Assembly (NCBI RefSeq): GCF_001905095.1
Contig: NZ_LWLS01000063.1
Span: forward strand, 78,161-142,160
Source of the DNA: Micromonospora sp. CB01531
GTDB taxonomy: Bacteria > Actinomycetota > Actinomycetes > Mycobacteriales > Micromonosporaceae
Direction: 5' to 3'
DNA: 64,000 nucleotides
In this document: one piece after another, positions 1-7,565 of the stretch
Layout: each line of letters opens with the position of its first letter
How positions within the stretch are numbered: position 1 is the stretch's first letter
The notes under the pieces: generated by a model
What the model was told of the DNA's origin: nothing
Databases searched by the model: none
Seen by the model: only the letters and a program-made list of their open reading frames with translations
Position numbers and translations under genes: made by a program

Positions 1-1
1 G

Positions 2-583
2 CGCGCGGCGGTCGAGCGCTGCGGGATGTGCGCCGGACGGGTCGCCCCCGAGCACCGGCACGTGTGGGACGAGCAGGACGGGGAACTGTTGTGCGCCTGC
101 CCGCCGTGTTCCCTGCTGTTCGAGCGGGAGTCGGCCGGCGGCGGCCGGTACCAGCTCGTCCCCGCGCACGGCCGGCGGTTGACCGGCCTGTCCGCCGACG
201 AGCTGGGGGTGCCGGTCGGTCTGGTGTTCTTCGTGAAGCAGCGCGACGGCCGGGTGCTCGGGCACTATCCGAGCCCCCTGGGCACGACCGAGTCGGAGAT
301 CGATGCCGACGCCTGGCGGGCGGTCGAGGCGCGATCGCCCGCACTGGCCGAGCTGGCGCCCCGGGTTGAGGCGTTCCTGGTCTGGACGGGCACGCAGTCT
401 GGCGGGGGCCAGCAGTGGGTGGTGCCGGTCGACGACTGCTACCGGCTGGTCGCGCTCATCCGGCGGCACTGGACGGGCATGTCCGGGGGAAGCTCGGTGT
501 GGCGGGCGATCCCCGGGTTCTTCGAGGAGCTCGACCGACGGCACGGTCGGCACTCCGGCGACGAGCGATGGAGGAGGCGGTAA
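2..583 (+). CDS. DUF5947-like zinc-ribbon protein of hydrogenase locus (5' partial)
   Basis: The reading frame is open to the first bases of the window, so the true start lies further left; the first internal ATG is at 26. Visible cysteine pairs (CGMC near the left edge, then CACPPC) form a C-x2-C ... C-x-C-x2-C pattern typical of a zinc ribbon or rubredoxin-like knuckle. The rest is soluble and ends in a very basic tail. I recognise the type as the DUF5947 proteins that accompany actinobacterial [NiFe]-hydrogenase genes; its biochemical role is not known to me. It is followed by hyp genes on the same strand, and its TAA stop shares one base with the next ATG, so it is the upstream part of the same operon. 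A role in hydrogenase assembly or electron transfer is inference from position and cysteines. Confidence 0.7.
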   Translation, partial: RAAVERCGMCAGRVAPEHRHVWDEQDGELLCACPPCSLLFERESAGGGRYQLVPAHGRRLTGLSADELGVPVGLVFFVKQRDGRVLGHYPSPLGTTESEIDADAWRAVEARSPALAELAPRVEAFLVWTGTQSGGGQQWVVPVDDCYRLVALIRRHWTGMSGGSSVWRAIPGFFEELDRRHGRHSGDERWRRR

Positions 584-786
584 TGGGCGAGATCCGAGTG
601 GGCGATCCCGACGTCGAACTCGACGCGCCAGCGCACACCAAGGGTGTCGAGGAGGGCAACTCGCGACGGCGCAAGCAGGCCGGCCATCACGACGACGGGA
701 CGGTGGACGAGCGCCGCTCGACCGGCATCCGGCCCAAGAAGCACGGCCCGATCCTGCCGATCATGCCGAACCTGCCGCCAGGCTGA
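583..786 (+). CDS. small hydrophilic protein in hyp operon
   Basis: This 67-residue protein starts at ATG 583, overlapping the stop of the previous gene by one base (TAATG), with a strong GGAGGAGG ribosome-binding site just upstream. It has no membrane segment, is rich in charged residues (RRRK, HHDD) and ends in a proline-rich tail (HGPILPIMPNLPPG). I do not recognise a domain. The tight coupling to the zinc-ribbon gene and the following DUF6893 and hypC genes suggests a hydrogenase-associated accessory protein. Function unknown. Confidence 0.6.
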   Translation: MGEIRVGDPDVELDAPAHTKGVEEGNSRRRKQAGHHDDGTVDERRSTGIRPKKHGPILPIMPNLPPG

Positions 787-820
787 AGCGGATCCGGGCC
801 GGGCCCGAAGGAGGTGAGTC

Positions 821-922
821 ATGCGGAAGCTGCTGGCGCTGCTGGCCGGCGCCGCCGTCGTGGGGCTGTTCTGGAAGGAACTGCCCGCGCTGCGGCGCTA
901 CATCAAGATCGAGAAGATGTGA
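821..922 (+). CDS. DUF6893-like 33-residue membrane microprotein
   Basis: The ORF is preceded by GAAGGAGGTGAG, a near-perfect ribosome-binding site 4-8 bases before ATG 821. The product begins MRKLLALLAGAAVVGLFW and ends in a basic amphipathic tail (RRYIKIEKM): a single hydrophobic helix followed by positively charged residues, so it probably sits in the cytoplasmic membrane. It resembles the very short DUF6893 proteins of actinobacteria. It sits 22 bases before hypC. It might be a small subunit or membrane anchor for the hydrogenase or its maturation complex, but this is inference from position only. Confidence 0.65.
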   Translation: MRKLLALLAGAAVVGLFWKELPALRRYIKIEKM

Positions 923-944
923 GCAGGAAGGGCCGAACAAGCCG

Positions 945-1217
945 ATGTGTCTAGGTATCCCGGGCGAGATCGTCGAGATCAAGGCCGGTCACGACGATCT
1001 CGCCGTCGTCGACGTCGTGGGCGTCCGGCGGGCGGTCAACATCGGCCTGCTTGAGGCGGACCAGGTCGGCGTGGGCGACTGGGTGCTCGTCCACGTCGGG
1101 TTCGCCATGTCCAAGATCGACGAGGCCGAGGCGGCCGCCACGTTGGCGCTGCTGACTGGCCTCGGACAGGCGTACACCGACGAGTTGCAGGCGCTCGCCG
1201 AATCCGACATCAGCTAG
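945..1217 (+). CDS. hypC: [NiFe]-hydrogenase assembly chaperone HypC
   Basis: This 90-residue protein begins MCLGIPGEIVEI, the HypC/HupF signature in which Cys2 is exposed after Met removal and binds the Fe(CN)2CO intermediate with HypD and then the large subunit. The C-terminal half carries the GDWVLVHVGFAM motif of the family OB-like fold. Length matches the family (about 75-100). It starts at ATG 945 with a weak purine stretch upstream and is followed 11 bases later by hypD. A second, diverged HypC-like protein is encoded on the other strand near 6.8 kb. Confidence 0.95.
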   Translation: MCLGIPGEIVEIKAGHDDLAVVDVVGVRRAVNIGLLEADQVGVGDWVLVHVGFAMSKIDEAEAAATLALLTGLGQAYTDELQALAESDIS

Positions 1218-1228
1218 GGGATCACCAG

Positions 1229-2356
1229 ATGCGTTTCGTCGACGAGTACCGCGACGCGGACAAGGCCCAGGCGTTGGCCACCCAGATCGCCGCATTGTGC
1301 GAGCCGGGACGGCAGTACAAGTTCATGGAGGTGTGCGGCGGGCACACGCACACCATCTACAAGCACGGGATCGAGGACTACCTGCCGGAGAACGTCTCGC
1401 TCGTGCACGGACCGGGCTGCCCGGTCTGCGTCATCCCGATGGGCCGGGTGGACGACGCCATCGCCATCGCCCACGAGCCGGGCGTCATCATGACCGCGTT
1501 CGGCGACATGATGCGGGTCCCCGGCGGGAACGGCTCGTTCCTGGACGCCAAGGCGGCTGGCGCGGACATCCGGATGGTGTACTCGCCGCTGGACGCCCTG
1601 AAGATCGCCCGGACCAACCCGGACCGCAAGGTGGTCTTCATGGCGATCGGGTTCGAGACCACCTCCCCGTCCACGGCGATGACCGTGCTGCGGGCGGCCG
1701 CCGAGGGTGTCGACAACTTCTCGGTCTTCTGCAACCACGTCACCATCCTTCCGGCGATCAAGGCGATCCTCGACTCGCCGGACCTGCGCCTCGACGGCTT
1801 CCTCGGGCCCGGGCACGTCTCCACCGTCATCGGCTGCCGGCCGTACGAGTTCATCGCCCGCGACTACGGCAAGCCGCTGGTGTGCGCCGGGTTCGAACCA
1901 CTGGATCTCCTGCAGTCGGTCTACCTGCTGCTCAAACAGCTCGCGGAGGGCCGCTGCGAGGTCGAGAACCAGTACACCCGGGTGGTGCCCTGGGACGGCA
2001 ACCTGCGGGCGCTGGAGGCGATCGGCCGGGTCATGCAGCTGCGCCCGTACTTCGAGTGGCGCGGCCTCGGCTTCATCTCGCACTCGGCGCTGCGGATGCG
2101 GGACGAGTACGCGGCATACGACGCCGAGCGGATCTTCGAGGTGCCCGGGGTACGCGTCGCGGACCCGAAGGCCTGCCAGTGCGGCGAGGTGCTCAAGGGA
2201 GTGCTCAAGCCGTGGGAGTGCAAGGTGTTCGGCACCGCATGCACGCCGGAGACACCCATCGGCACGTGCATGGTCTCCTCCGAGGGCGCGTGCGCGGCCT
2301 ACTACAACTTCGGCCGCTTCGCGCGGCAGCGGCTGACGGAGGCGAGCGCGGTATGA
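1229..2356 (+). CDS. hypD: hydrogenase maturation factor HypD
   Basis: This 375-residue HypD is the scaffold on which the Fe(CN)2CO group is assembled together with HypC, before transfer to the hydrogenase large subunit. Diagnostic motifs are present: CGGHTHTIYKHGI near residues 36-48, GPGCPVCVIP near 65-75, the GFETTSP loop, and a C-terminal cysteine cluster (CQCGEV ... CTPETPIGTCMVSSEGAC) expected to hold the 4Fe-4S cluster. Length is typical. Its last codon and TGA overlap the ATG of hypE (ATGA), so the two are translationally coupled. Confidence 0.96.
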   Translation: MRFVDEYRDADKAQALATQIAALCEPGRQYKFMEVCGGHTHTIYKHGIEDYLPENVSLVHGPGCPVCVIPMGRVDDAIAIAHEPGVIMTAFGDMMRVPGGNGSFLDAKAAGADIRMVYSPLDALKIARTNPDRKVVFMAIGFETTSPSTAMTVLRAAAEGVDNFSVFCNHVTILPAIKAILDSPDLRLDGFLGPGHVSTVIGCRPYEFIARDYGKPLVCAGFEPLDLLQSVYLLLKQLAEGRCEVENQYTRVVPWDGNLRALEAIGRVMQLRPYFEWRGLGFISHSALRMRDEYAAYDAERIFEVPGVRVADPKACQCGEVLKGVLKPWECKVFGTACTPETPIGTCMVSSEGACAAYYNFGRFARQRLTEASAV

Positions 2357-3504
2357 CGACCGAACGCACCGCCGGCTGGGCCGAACGCGCGGTGGCCGAG
2401 GCCGAGGCGACGACCGGTCACCGGTCGGGGCGGCTGTCGCCGGAGCAGCAGGTGCTCCAGCGCATCGAGCGGGCCCGCCAACGCGCGCCGAGAATCCGGG
2501 AGAGCCGACTGACGCTCGCGCACGGCGCGGGTGGGAAGGCGACGCACAGCCTGGTCGAAGGGCTGTTCGTGGAGGCGTTCCGCAACCCGACGCTGGAGGC
2601 GCTCGACGATGCCGCCGTGCTCTCCGTGGGCACCGGCCGGCTGGCCTTCACCACCGACTCGTACGTGGTGTCGCCGCTGTTCTTCCCCGGCGGCGACATC
2701 GGCGATCTCGCCGTCAACGGCACGGTGAACGACCTCGCGGTCAGCGGCGCCCGGCCGCTGTACCTGTCGGCCGGGTTCATCCTGGAGGAGGGCTTTCCCG
2801 TCGCCGACCTGCGGCGGATCGTCGCCTCCATGGCTGCCGCGGCGGAGCGCGCCGGGGTCCAGGTGGTCACCGGCGACACGAAGGTGGTGCAGCGGGGCAA
2901 GGCCGACGGCTGTTACGTCAACACCGCCGGCGTGGGTGTGCTGGAGCGGCCGGTGACGCTCGGCACCGCGCAGGTCCGCCCCGGTGACGCGGTCGTCGTC
3001 TCCGGGCCGATCGGCGACCACGGGGTGACCATCATGCTCGCCCGCGGCGAGTTGGACATCGCCGCCGACCTGACCTCGGACACCGCGGCGCTACCCGGTC
3101 TGGTGGCCGCGCTGCTGGACGCGGCGCCCGGGGTGCGGCTGCTGCGCGACGCCACTCGGGGCGGCGTCGCGACCATCCTCAACGAGGTGGCGCAGGCGGC
3201 CCGGGTCGCCGTCGTCGTCGACGAGGCCGCGGTGCCGGTACGTCCCGCCGTGACCGGCGCCTGCGAACTGCTCGGCATCGACCCGCTCTACGTGGCCTGC
3301 GAGGGGCGCCTGGTGGCCGTGGTGGACGGCGCGCAGGTGGAGGCCGCGGTGGCGGCGCTGCGCGGCCACCCGCTCGGCGACGGCGCGGCGGTCATCGGCC
3401 GGATCACCGCCGACCCACCCGGGATGGTGCTGCTCCACACGGCGTTCGGCGGCACCCGGGTGGTCGACATGCTGGTCGGGGATCCGCTCCCGCGGATCTG
3501 CTGA
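2353..3504 (+). CDS. hypE: hydrogenase maturation dehydratase HypE
   Basis: HypE dehydrates the thiocarboxamide formed by HypF on its own C-terminal cysteine to a thiocyanate, supplying the cyanide ligands. The protein ends DPLPRIC, the essential PRIC tail. It has the PurM-like fold signatures LAHGAGGKATHSLVEGLF, DDAAVL and FTTDSYVVSP. It is 383 residues long because about 50 residues (MTTERTAGWAERAVAEAEAT onward) precede the usual start near LTLAHGAGG. I kept ATG 2353 because it overlaps the hypD stop. An alternative internal start exists only if the extension is not translated. This is the last gene of the rightward operon. Confidence 0.95.
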   Translation: MTTERTAGWAERAVAEAEATTGHRSGRLSPEQQVLQRIERARQRAPRIRESRLTLAHGAGGKATHSLVEGLFVEAFRNPTLEALDDAAVLSVGTGRLAFTTDSYVVSPLFFPGGDIGDLAVNGTVNDLAVSGARPLYLSAGFILEEGFPVADLRRIVASMAAAAERAGVQVVTGDTKVVQRGKADGCYVNTAGVGVLERPVTLGTAQVRPGDAVVVSGPIGDHGVTIMLARGELDIAADLTSDTAALPGLVAALLDAAPGVRLLRDATRGGVATILNEVAQAARVAVVVDEAAVPVRPAVTGACELLGIDPLYVACEGRLVAVVDGAQVEAAVAALRGHPLGDGAAVIGRITADPPGMVLLHTAFGGTRVVDMLVGDPLPRIC

Positions 3505-3538
3505 CCGCGGTCGCCGGCGGCACGATCCACGCCGCGTG

Positions 3539-3579
3539 CGCCTGTGCCCGCGGCTCAGGGCCGGCCGCGGGCACAGGTG
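3539..3579. terminator. bidirectional hairpin between hypE and hypF
   Basis: Arms 3541-3553 (CCTGTGCCCGCGG) and 3565-3577 (CCGCGGGCACAGG) are perfect inverted repeats of 13 bp around an 11-nt loop, extended by a G:U and a C:G pair. It sits between the convergent stops of hypE and hypF and has no strong T-run on either side, as is usual in actinomycetes. Confidence 0.8.
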
Positions 3580-3593
3580 GCTGCGGCGTGAGG

Positions 3594-5873
3594 TCAGGTG
3601 GCCGGCACGGCCCGGGCCGCGGCCACCGCGGCCTGTCCGAGCGAGATCCCACCGTCGTTGGGCGGCACCCGGGAGTGCACGAGCACCCGGAATCCGTCGC
3701 GCTCCAGCCCGCCCACCACGCGGTCGAGCAGCAGCACGTTCTGGAAGACCCCACCGGAGAGCGCGACCGTGGCCAGGCCGGTGCGCTCCCGGACGGCTCC
3801 GGCCGCCGCGACCACGGCGTCGGCCAGGCCGTGGTGGAAACGGGCGGCGATCCGGCCGGGGTCCACCCCGGCGAGCAGGTCGTCGACCACGTACCGGACC
3901 AGATCGCGGCCGGCATCGAGAAGCGGCACCGGGCCGGTCGCCGCGACCGGGTAGCCGCCCCGCTCGTCGGGATCGGCCCGCTGCTCCAGGGCGATCGCCG
4001 CCTGCCCCTCGTACGTGACCCGGTCGTGCAGGCCGAGGATCGCCGCGACGGCGTCGAACAGCCGGCCGGCGCTGGAGGTGCGCGGCGAGTTCGTCCCGGT
4101 GCGCCCCAACGTGACCACGGTGGGCCAGTGCCGCTCGTGCCGGCGCCGCACGGCCAGGTCGGGCACGGCGTCGCCGTAGATCTCGTGGAGATGGGCCGCG
4201 GCCATCCGCCATGGCTCGTGCACCGCAGCGGTGCCTCCGGGCATGGGGACCGTGGCCAGGTGGCCGACCCGGTCGAAGCCGGTCAGGTCCGCGACGAGCA
4301 GCTCCCCGCCCCAGAGGGTGCCGTCCGGGCCGTAGCCAAGACCGTCGAAGGCAACGCCGATCACTGGTCCGGGTTCTCCGTTGTCGGCCAGGCAGGACGC
4401 GATGTGGGCGTGGTGGTGCTGGACGCCGAGCAGCTCGACGTCGTTGCGCTGCAGCGCGTACTTGGTGGACAGGTACTCGGGATGCAGGTCGTGGGCGACG
4501 ACCTCCGGCCGGACGTCGAAGAGCCGGGTGAAGTGCGCGATCCCGTCGGTGAACGCCCGCAACGTCTCGTAGTTCGCCAGGTCGCCGATGTGGTGCGACA
4601 CGAACGCGCGCCGCCCCTTGGCCACGCAGAAGGTGTTCTTGAGCTCCGCGCCACAGGCCAGCACCGGCCGGTCGAACCGCCAGGGCAGGGTGATCGGCGC
4701 GGGCACGTAACCACGGGACCGCCGCACCGCCAGCTCGCGGCCCCGGAACACGCGTACCACCGAGTCGTCGGCGCGGACGTGGATCCGCCGGTCGTGGGTG
4801 AGGAAGGCGTCGACGATCGGGGCCAGCCGCCGGCGGGCGTCGTCGTCGCGGTGCGCGATCGGCTCGTCGGAGACGTTGCCGCTGGTCAGCACGATCGGCA
4901 TGCCGAGCCGGCCGAGCAGCAGCTGGTGCAGCGGCGTGTACGGCAGCATCACGCCCAGGTCGCGGTTGCCCGGCGCCACCGACGCGGCGACCGGGGCGTC
5001 GGCGCGGCGGGGCAGCAGCACCACGGGACGGCGGGCCCCGGTGAGCACCGGCACGGCCGCCGGCGCCACGTCGACCAGGGCGCGCGCCGCCCGCAGGTCG
5101 GCGGCCATCACCGCGAACGGTTTCTCCTCGCGGTGCTTGCGGGCGCGCAGCGTCGAGACGACCCGCTCGTCGTCGGCCCTTGCGGCCAGGTGGTAGCCGC
5201 CGAGGCCCTTGACGGCGACGATCCGGCCGTCCCCCAGCCACCGGACGACGGTGTCCACGGGGTCGCCGGAGACCGGGGCGCCGTCGGCGTCGACGAGCCG
5301 GAGGGCTGGACCGCAGGCGGGGCAGCACACCGGCTCGGCGTGGAAGCGGCGGTTGCCGGGGTCCGCGTACTCGACGGCGCAGTCGGCGCAGAGCGGGAAC
5401 TCGGCCATCGTGGTGGTGCGGCGGTCGTACGGGACGTCCTCGACGATGGTGAACCGCGGGCCGCAGTTGGTGCAGTTCGTGAACGGGTAGCGGTGGCGCC
5501 GGTCCGCCGGGTCGGACAGCTCGGCGAGGCAGTCCGGGCAGGTGGCGGTGTCGGGGGAGATCAGGGCTTCCCGGCCGGTGCCGGTGACACTGGTGACGAT
5601 GGTGAAGCCGGGCTGGCCGGTCGGCGGGACCGGCTCGGTGGTGAGCCGTTCGACCTGGGCGAGGGTCGGCGCGCGGCGGCTGAGGTCGGCCACGAAGTCG
5701 GCCAGCCGGTCCCCGTCGCCTTCGACCTCGACGAAGACGCCGGCGGTGTCGTTGCCGACGAACCCGGCCAGGTCGTACTCGGTGGCCAGCGCGTGCACGA
5801 ACGGCCGGAAGCCGACGCCCTGCACGATGCCCTCGACGCGGACGTGCACCCGCCGCACACTGGTCAGTTCCAT
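3594..5873 (-). CDS. hypF: carbamoyltransferase HypF
   Basis: This 759-residue HypF makes thiocarboxamide on HypE from carbamoyl phosphate and ATP. All domains are visible in order: N-terminal acylphosphatase (EGIVQGVGFRPFVHAL, about residues 10-95); two zinc knuckles of four CxxC pairs (CPDC, CTNC, CADC, CPAC; about 110-190); a YrdC-like nucleotide-binding domain (KGLGGYHLA ... RKHREEKPFAVM); and a Kae1-like domain with the metal-binding histidines (VQHHHAHIASC) and VALSGGVFQNVLL. Length is normal. It lies at the distal end of a minus-strand cluster, 9 bases after SIS protein 1, so it is probably cotranscribed with the SIS genes rather than with hypCDE. Confidence 0.96.
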   Translation of the reverse strand: MELTSVRRVHVRVEGIVQGVGFRPFVHALATEYDLAGFVGNDTAGVFVEVEGDGDRLADFVADLSRRAPTLAQVERLTTEPVPPTGQPGFTIVTSVTGTGREALISPDTATCPDCLAELSDPADRRHRYPFTNCTNCGPRFTIVEDVPYDRRTTTMAEFPLCADCAVEYADPGNRRFHAEPVCCPACGPALRLVDADGAPVSGDPVDTVVRWLGDGRIVAVKGLGGYHLAARADDERVVSTLRARKHREEKPFAVMAADLRAARALVDVAPAAVPVLTGARRPVVLLPRRADAPVAASVAPGNRDLGVMLPYTPLHQLLLGRLGMPIVLTSGNVSDEPIAHRDDDARRRLAPIVDAFLTHDRRIHVRADDSVVRVFRGRELAVRRSRGYVPAPITLPWRFDRPVLACGAELKNTFCVAKGRRAFVSHHIGDLANYETLRAFTDGIAHFTRLFDVRPEVVAHDLHPEYLSTKYALQRNDVELLGVQHHHAHIASCLADNGEPGPVIGVAFDGLGYGPDGTLWGGELLVADLTGFDRVGHLATVPMPGGTAAVHEPWRMAAAHLHEIYGDAVPDLAVRRRHERHWPTVVTLGRTGTNSPRTSSAGRLFDAVAAILGLHDRVTYEGQAAIALEQRADPDERGGYPVAATGPVPLLDAGRDLVRYVVDDLLAGVDPGRIAARFHHGLADAVVAAAGAVRERTGLATVALSGGVFQNVLLLDRVVGGLERDGFRVLVHSRVPPNDGGISLGQAAVAAARAVPAT

Positions 5874-5882
5874 GGTTCCGGA

Positions 5883-6548
5883 TCAGCGGTCGTCGGCCAA
5901 CGCCTGCTGGGTGAGTTCCCAGAGCACGTGGTAGACCGTCGTCTGCGCCTCCTGGACCCGGTGCACCGAAGGCGACGGCACCACGAACAGGTGGTCGACG
6001 AATTCGGATTCCGCCATCCGGCCGCCGTCGTACCCGGCGATGCCGATGGTGAGCATGCCGCGCCGGGCCGCCTCCTCGAACGCCCGCAGGACGTTGGTCG
6101 ACCCGCCGCTCGTGGACAGCCCCACCACGATGTCCCCGGCGCGGCCGAACGCCGCCACCTGGCGGGCGAAGACCACCTCGAACCCGACGTCGTTGGAGAG
6201 TGCGGTGATCAGTGCGACGTCGTGGGTCAGCGAGATCGCCGGCAACGGGCGGGCGGCCGTCGGCGGGTGCAGGAACAACTGCGCGAGGTCCTGCGCGTCG
6301 GTGCTGCTGCCGCCGTTGCCCAACGCGAACAGCGTGCCGCCGGCACGGAAGGCGTCGGCGCACCGGCCGGCGCAGTCGACCAGCCGCTGCCCGTGCTCGG
6401 CGACCAGGGAGTCGCGGAGGGCGACGATCTCCGCCGCCTTCTCGGCGGTGGACCTCGCCACCGCGGCCAGCACCGCGTCCACGTCGGTCGGCCGGGTGTC
6501 GAGGAACGGATAGAGCGACCCGATCGCACCCTCCACCCCCGCGCTCAT
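5883..6548 (-). CDS. SIS-domain protein 1 (GmhA-like, catalytic Glu missing)
   Basis: This 221-residue protein belongs to the phosphoheptose-isomerase (GmhA/SIS) family. Phosphate-binding loops are intact: GNGGSSTDA and STSGGSTNV. In E. coli GmhA the catalytic pair is Glu65 and His180. The His is present here (VYHVLWEL), but the Glu position is Leu (DAQDLAQLF) and the adjacent His61 position is Asp. It therefore probably binds a phosphosugar but should not isomerise it alone. ATG 6548 was chosen because upstream in-frame sequence is repeat DNA. It is linked to hypF and to a second, differently degenerate SIS gene; a role in hydrogenase maturation is inferred from position. Confidence 0.85.
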   Translation of the reverse strand: MSAGVEGAIGSLYPFLDTRPTDVDAVLAAVARSTAEKAAEIVALRDSLVAEHGQRLVDCAGRCADAFRAGGTLFALGNGGSSTDAQDLAQLFLHPPTAARPLPAISLTHDVALITALSNDVGFEVVFARQVAAFGRAGDIVVGLSTSGGSTNVLRAFEEAARRGMLTIGIAGYDGGRMAESEFVDHLFVVPSPSVHRVQEAQTTVYHVLWELTQQALADDR

Positions 6549-6708
6549 GACGGCACTCCACTGCGCTCCATGCCGCCATGAGGCACCACCGCACTGTGCT
6601 GACGACTCGCTCGCTGACGCTCGCTCATGACGGCACTCCGCTGCGCTCCGTGCCGCCATGAGGCACCACCGCACTGTGCCGATGATTCGCTCGCTGACGC
6701 TCGCTCAT
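6544..6708. repeat. two tandem 80-bp repeat units at a gene junction
   Basis: Units 6544-6623 and 6624-6703 match except for a few substitutions; the partial motif CTCATG starts a third copy at 6704. On the minus strand each unit begins ATGAGCGAGCGTCAGCGAGC and ends GAGTGCCGTC immediately before the next ATG. Start codons therefore recur every 80 bases, and each unit could encode MSERQRA...SGVPS in one frame. Each unit also contains a hairpin (CTCATGACGGCA / TGCCGCCATGAG, one mismatch). It lies exactly between the HypC-like gene and SIS protein 1. It looks like a dispersed genomic repeat rather than a gene. Confidence 0.85.
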
Positions 6709-6944
6709 GGGCGCCTCTCCACCACGGCGATGGCCTCCTTGGCATGTACGAGCACCACGTCGCCCGGTCCCGCCTCGACCAGGGCCACACTGACCTCCTC
6801 CGGGCCGGCGTCCGTGTCGACCACGGCCAGGCCGTCGGCCAGCAGTTCCCGTACCCGGACGGCAACGGCCACGTCGGAACAGGTGATGCACACGTCGCCG
6901 TGGCACGCCGGTACGGCTGGCGCCGGCGGTGGGTGCGCGGTCAC
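6705..6944 (-). CDS. HypC/HupF-like small protein with CxxC
   Basis: This 79-residue protein starts at GTG 6944, overlapping the SIS protein 2 stop (GTGA). Its sequence aligns with the HypC fold: CHGDVCITCSDVAVAVRV corresponds to the HypC N-terminus, and GPGDVVLVHAKEAI corresponds to the GDWVLVHVGFAM motif of hypC at 945. Unlike HypC, the cysteine is not at position 2. It lies in a C-x4-C-x2-C group behind a proline/alanine-rich leader. It may be a second iron- or ligand-carrying chaperone, or a partner of the SIS proteins that flank it; neither is shown by the sequence. Its stop lies inside the 80-bp repeat motif. Confidence 0.8.
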   Translation of the reverse strand: MTAHPPPAPAVPACHGDVCITCSDVAVAVRVRELLADGLAVVDTDAGPEEVSVALVEAGPGDVVLVHAKEAIAVVERRP

Positions 6945-7555
6945 CGGACCAGCTCCGGTGCCAGCAGTCCGGGCTGCTCGAAGAACACGTGCACCAGCTC
7001 CCACAGGATGTGGTAGGTCGTCACGTGCACCTCCTTCACGATGCACGGGTCGTCGGAGCGGGCGACCACGACGTGGTCGGCGACGGCGTCCCGGGCGAGG
7101 TCGCCGCCGTCGCCGCCGACCAGCCCGACGGTGAGCAGGCCGAGGTCGCGGGCCGTCACCAGGCCGCGCCGCACGTTGGCGCAGCGACCGTCGACGGACA
7201 GGCCGAGCGCGATGTCCTGCGGGGCGGCGAGCAGGCGCAGCTGGGCCGCGAACACCTCGTCGAAGCCCTCGGCGCGGGCGATCCCGGTGAGGGTGGCGGC
7301 GTCGTTGGTCAGCGAGATCGCCGGCAGTGCCCGCTTGCCCACGATGACCGGGTGGACGAACTCCACCACGACATGCTGGGCGTCGGTCGCCGGCCCGCCG
7401 TTGCCGAAGACGATCAGCTTCCCGCCCCGGTGGAAGCGTAGGGCCATGTCGTAGCAGGCCCGCGCGATCCGCCCCGCGTCATCGGCGAGCGCCTGCCCGG
7501 GCGCCACCCGGCGGGCGAACGCGCGGTCAACTGCCGGTATCACGGGCGACTCCAT
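6941..7555 (-). CDS. SIS-domain protein 2 (GmhA-like, phosphate loop degenerate)
   Basis: This 204-residue GmhA-like protein is a paralogue of SIS protein 1. It keeps the catalytic Glu and His equivalents (DAQHVVVEF and TTYHILWEL) and the EVH motif. It has lost the phosphate-binding residues: GNGGS is GNGGP, and STSGxS is SVDGRC. The damage is thus opposite to that in SIS protein 1. ATG 7555 follows a good ribosome-binding site (ACGGAGGAG) ten bases after the PadR stop, and the stop overlaps the HypC-like gene. This supports one operon PadR-SIS2-HypC-like-SIS1-hypF. A role as half of a hetero-oligomer is inferred. Confidence 0.85.
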   Translation of the reverse strand: MESPVIPAVDRAFARRVAPGQALADDAGRIARACYDMALRFHRGGKLIVFGNGGPATDAQHVVVEFVHPVIVGKRALPAISLTNDAATLTGIARAEGFDEVFAAQLRLLAAPQDIALGLSVDGRCANVRRGLVTARDLGLLTVGLVGGDGGDLARDAVADHVVVARSDDPCIVKEVHVTTYHILWELVHVFFEQPGLLAPELVR

Positions 7556-7565
7556 GCTCCTCCGT

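Noticed and set aside
1297..2352. Long N-terminal extension of the hypE reading frame
   Set aside because: This part is the out-of-frame shadow of hypD; hypE begins at the ATG overlapping the hypD stop.
3588..6581. A 997-codon open frame on the plus strand opposite hypF and SIS1
   Set aside because: It is the antisense shadow of hypF and SIS1 caused by high GC; low-complexity product with no domain, while the minus strand encodes recognisable proteins.
6625..6906. A small protein beginning MSERQRA encoded by the 80-bp repeat
   Set aside because: The frame shifts with every repeat copy and the sequence is explained by the repeat; no evidence of a functional product.
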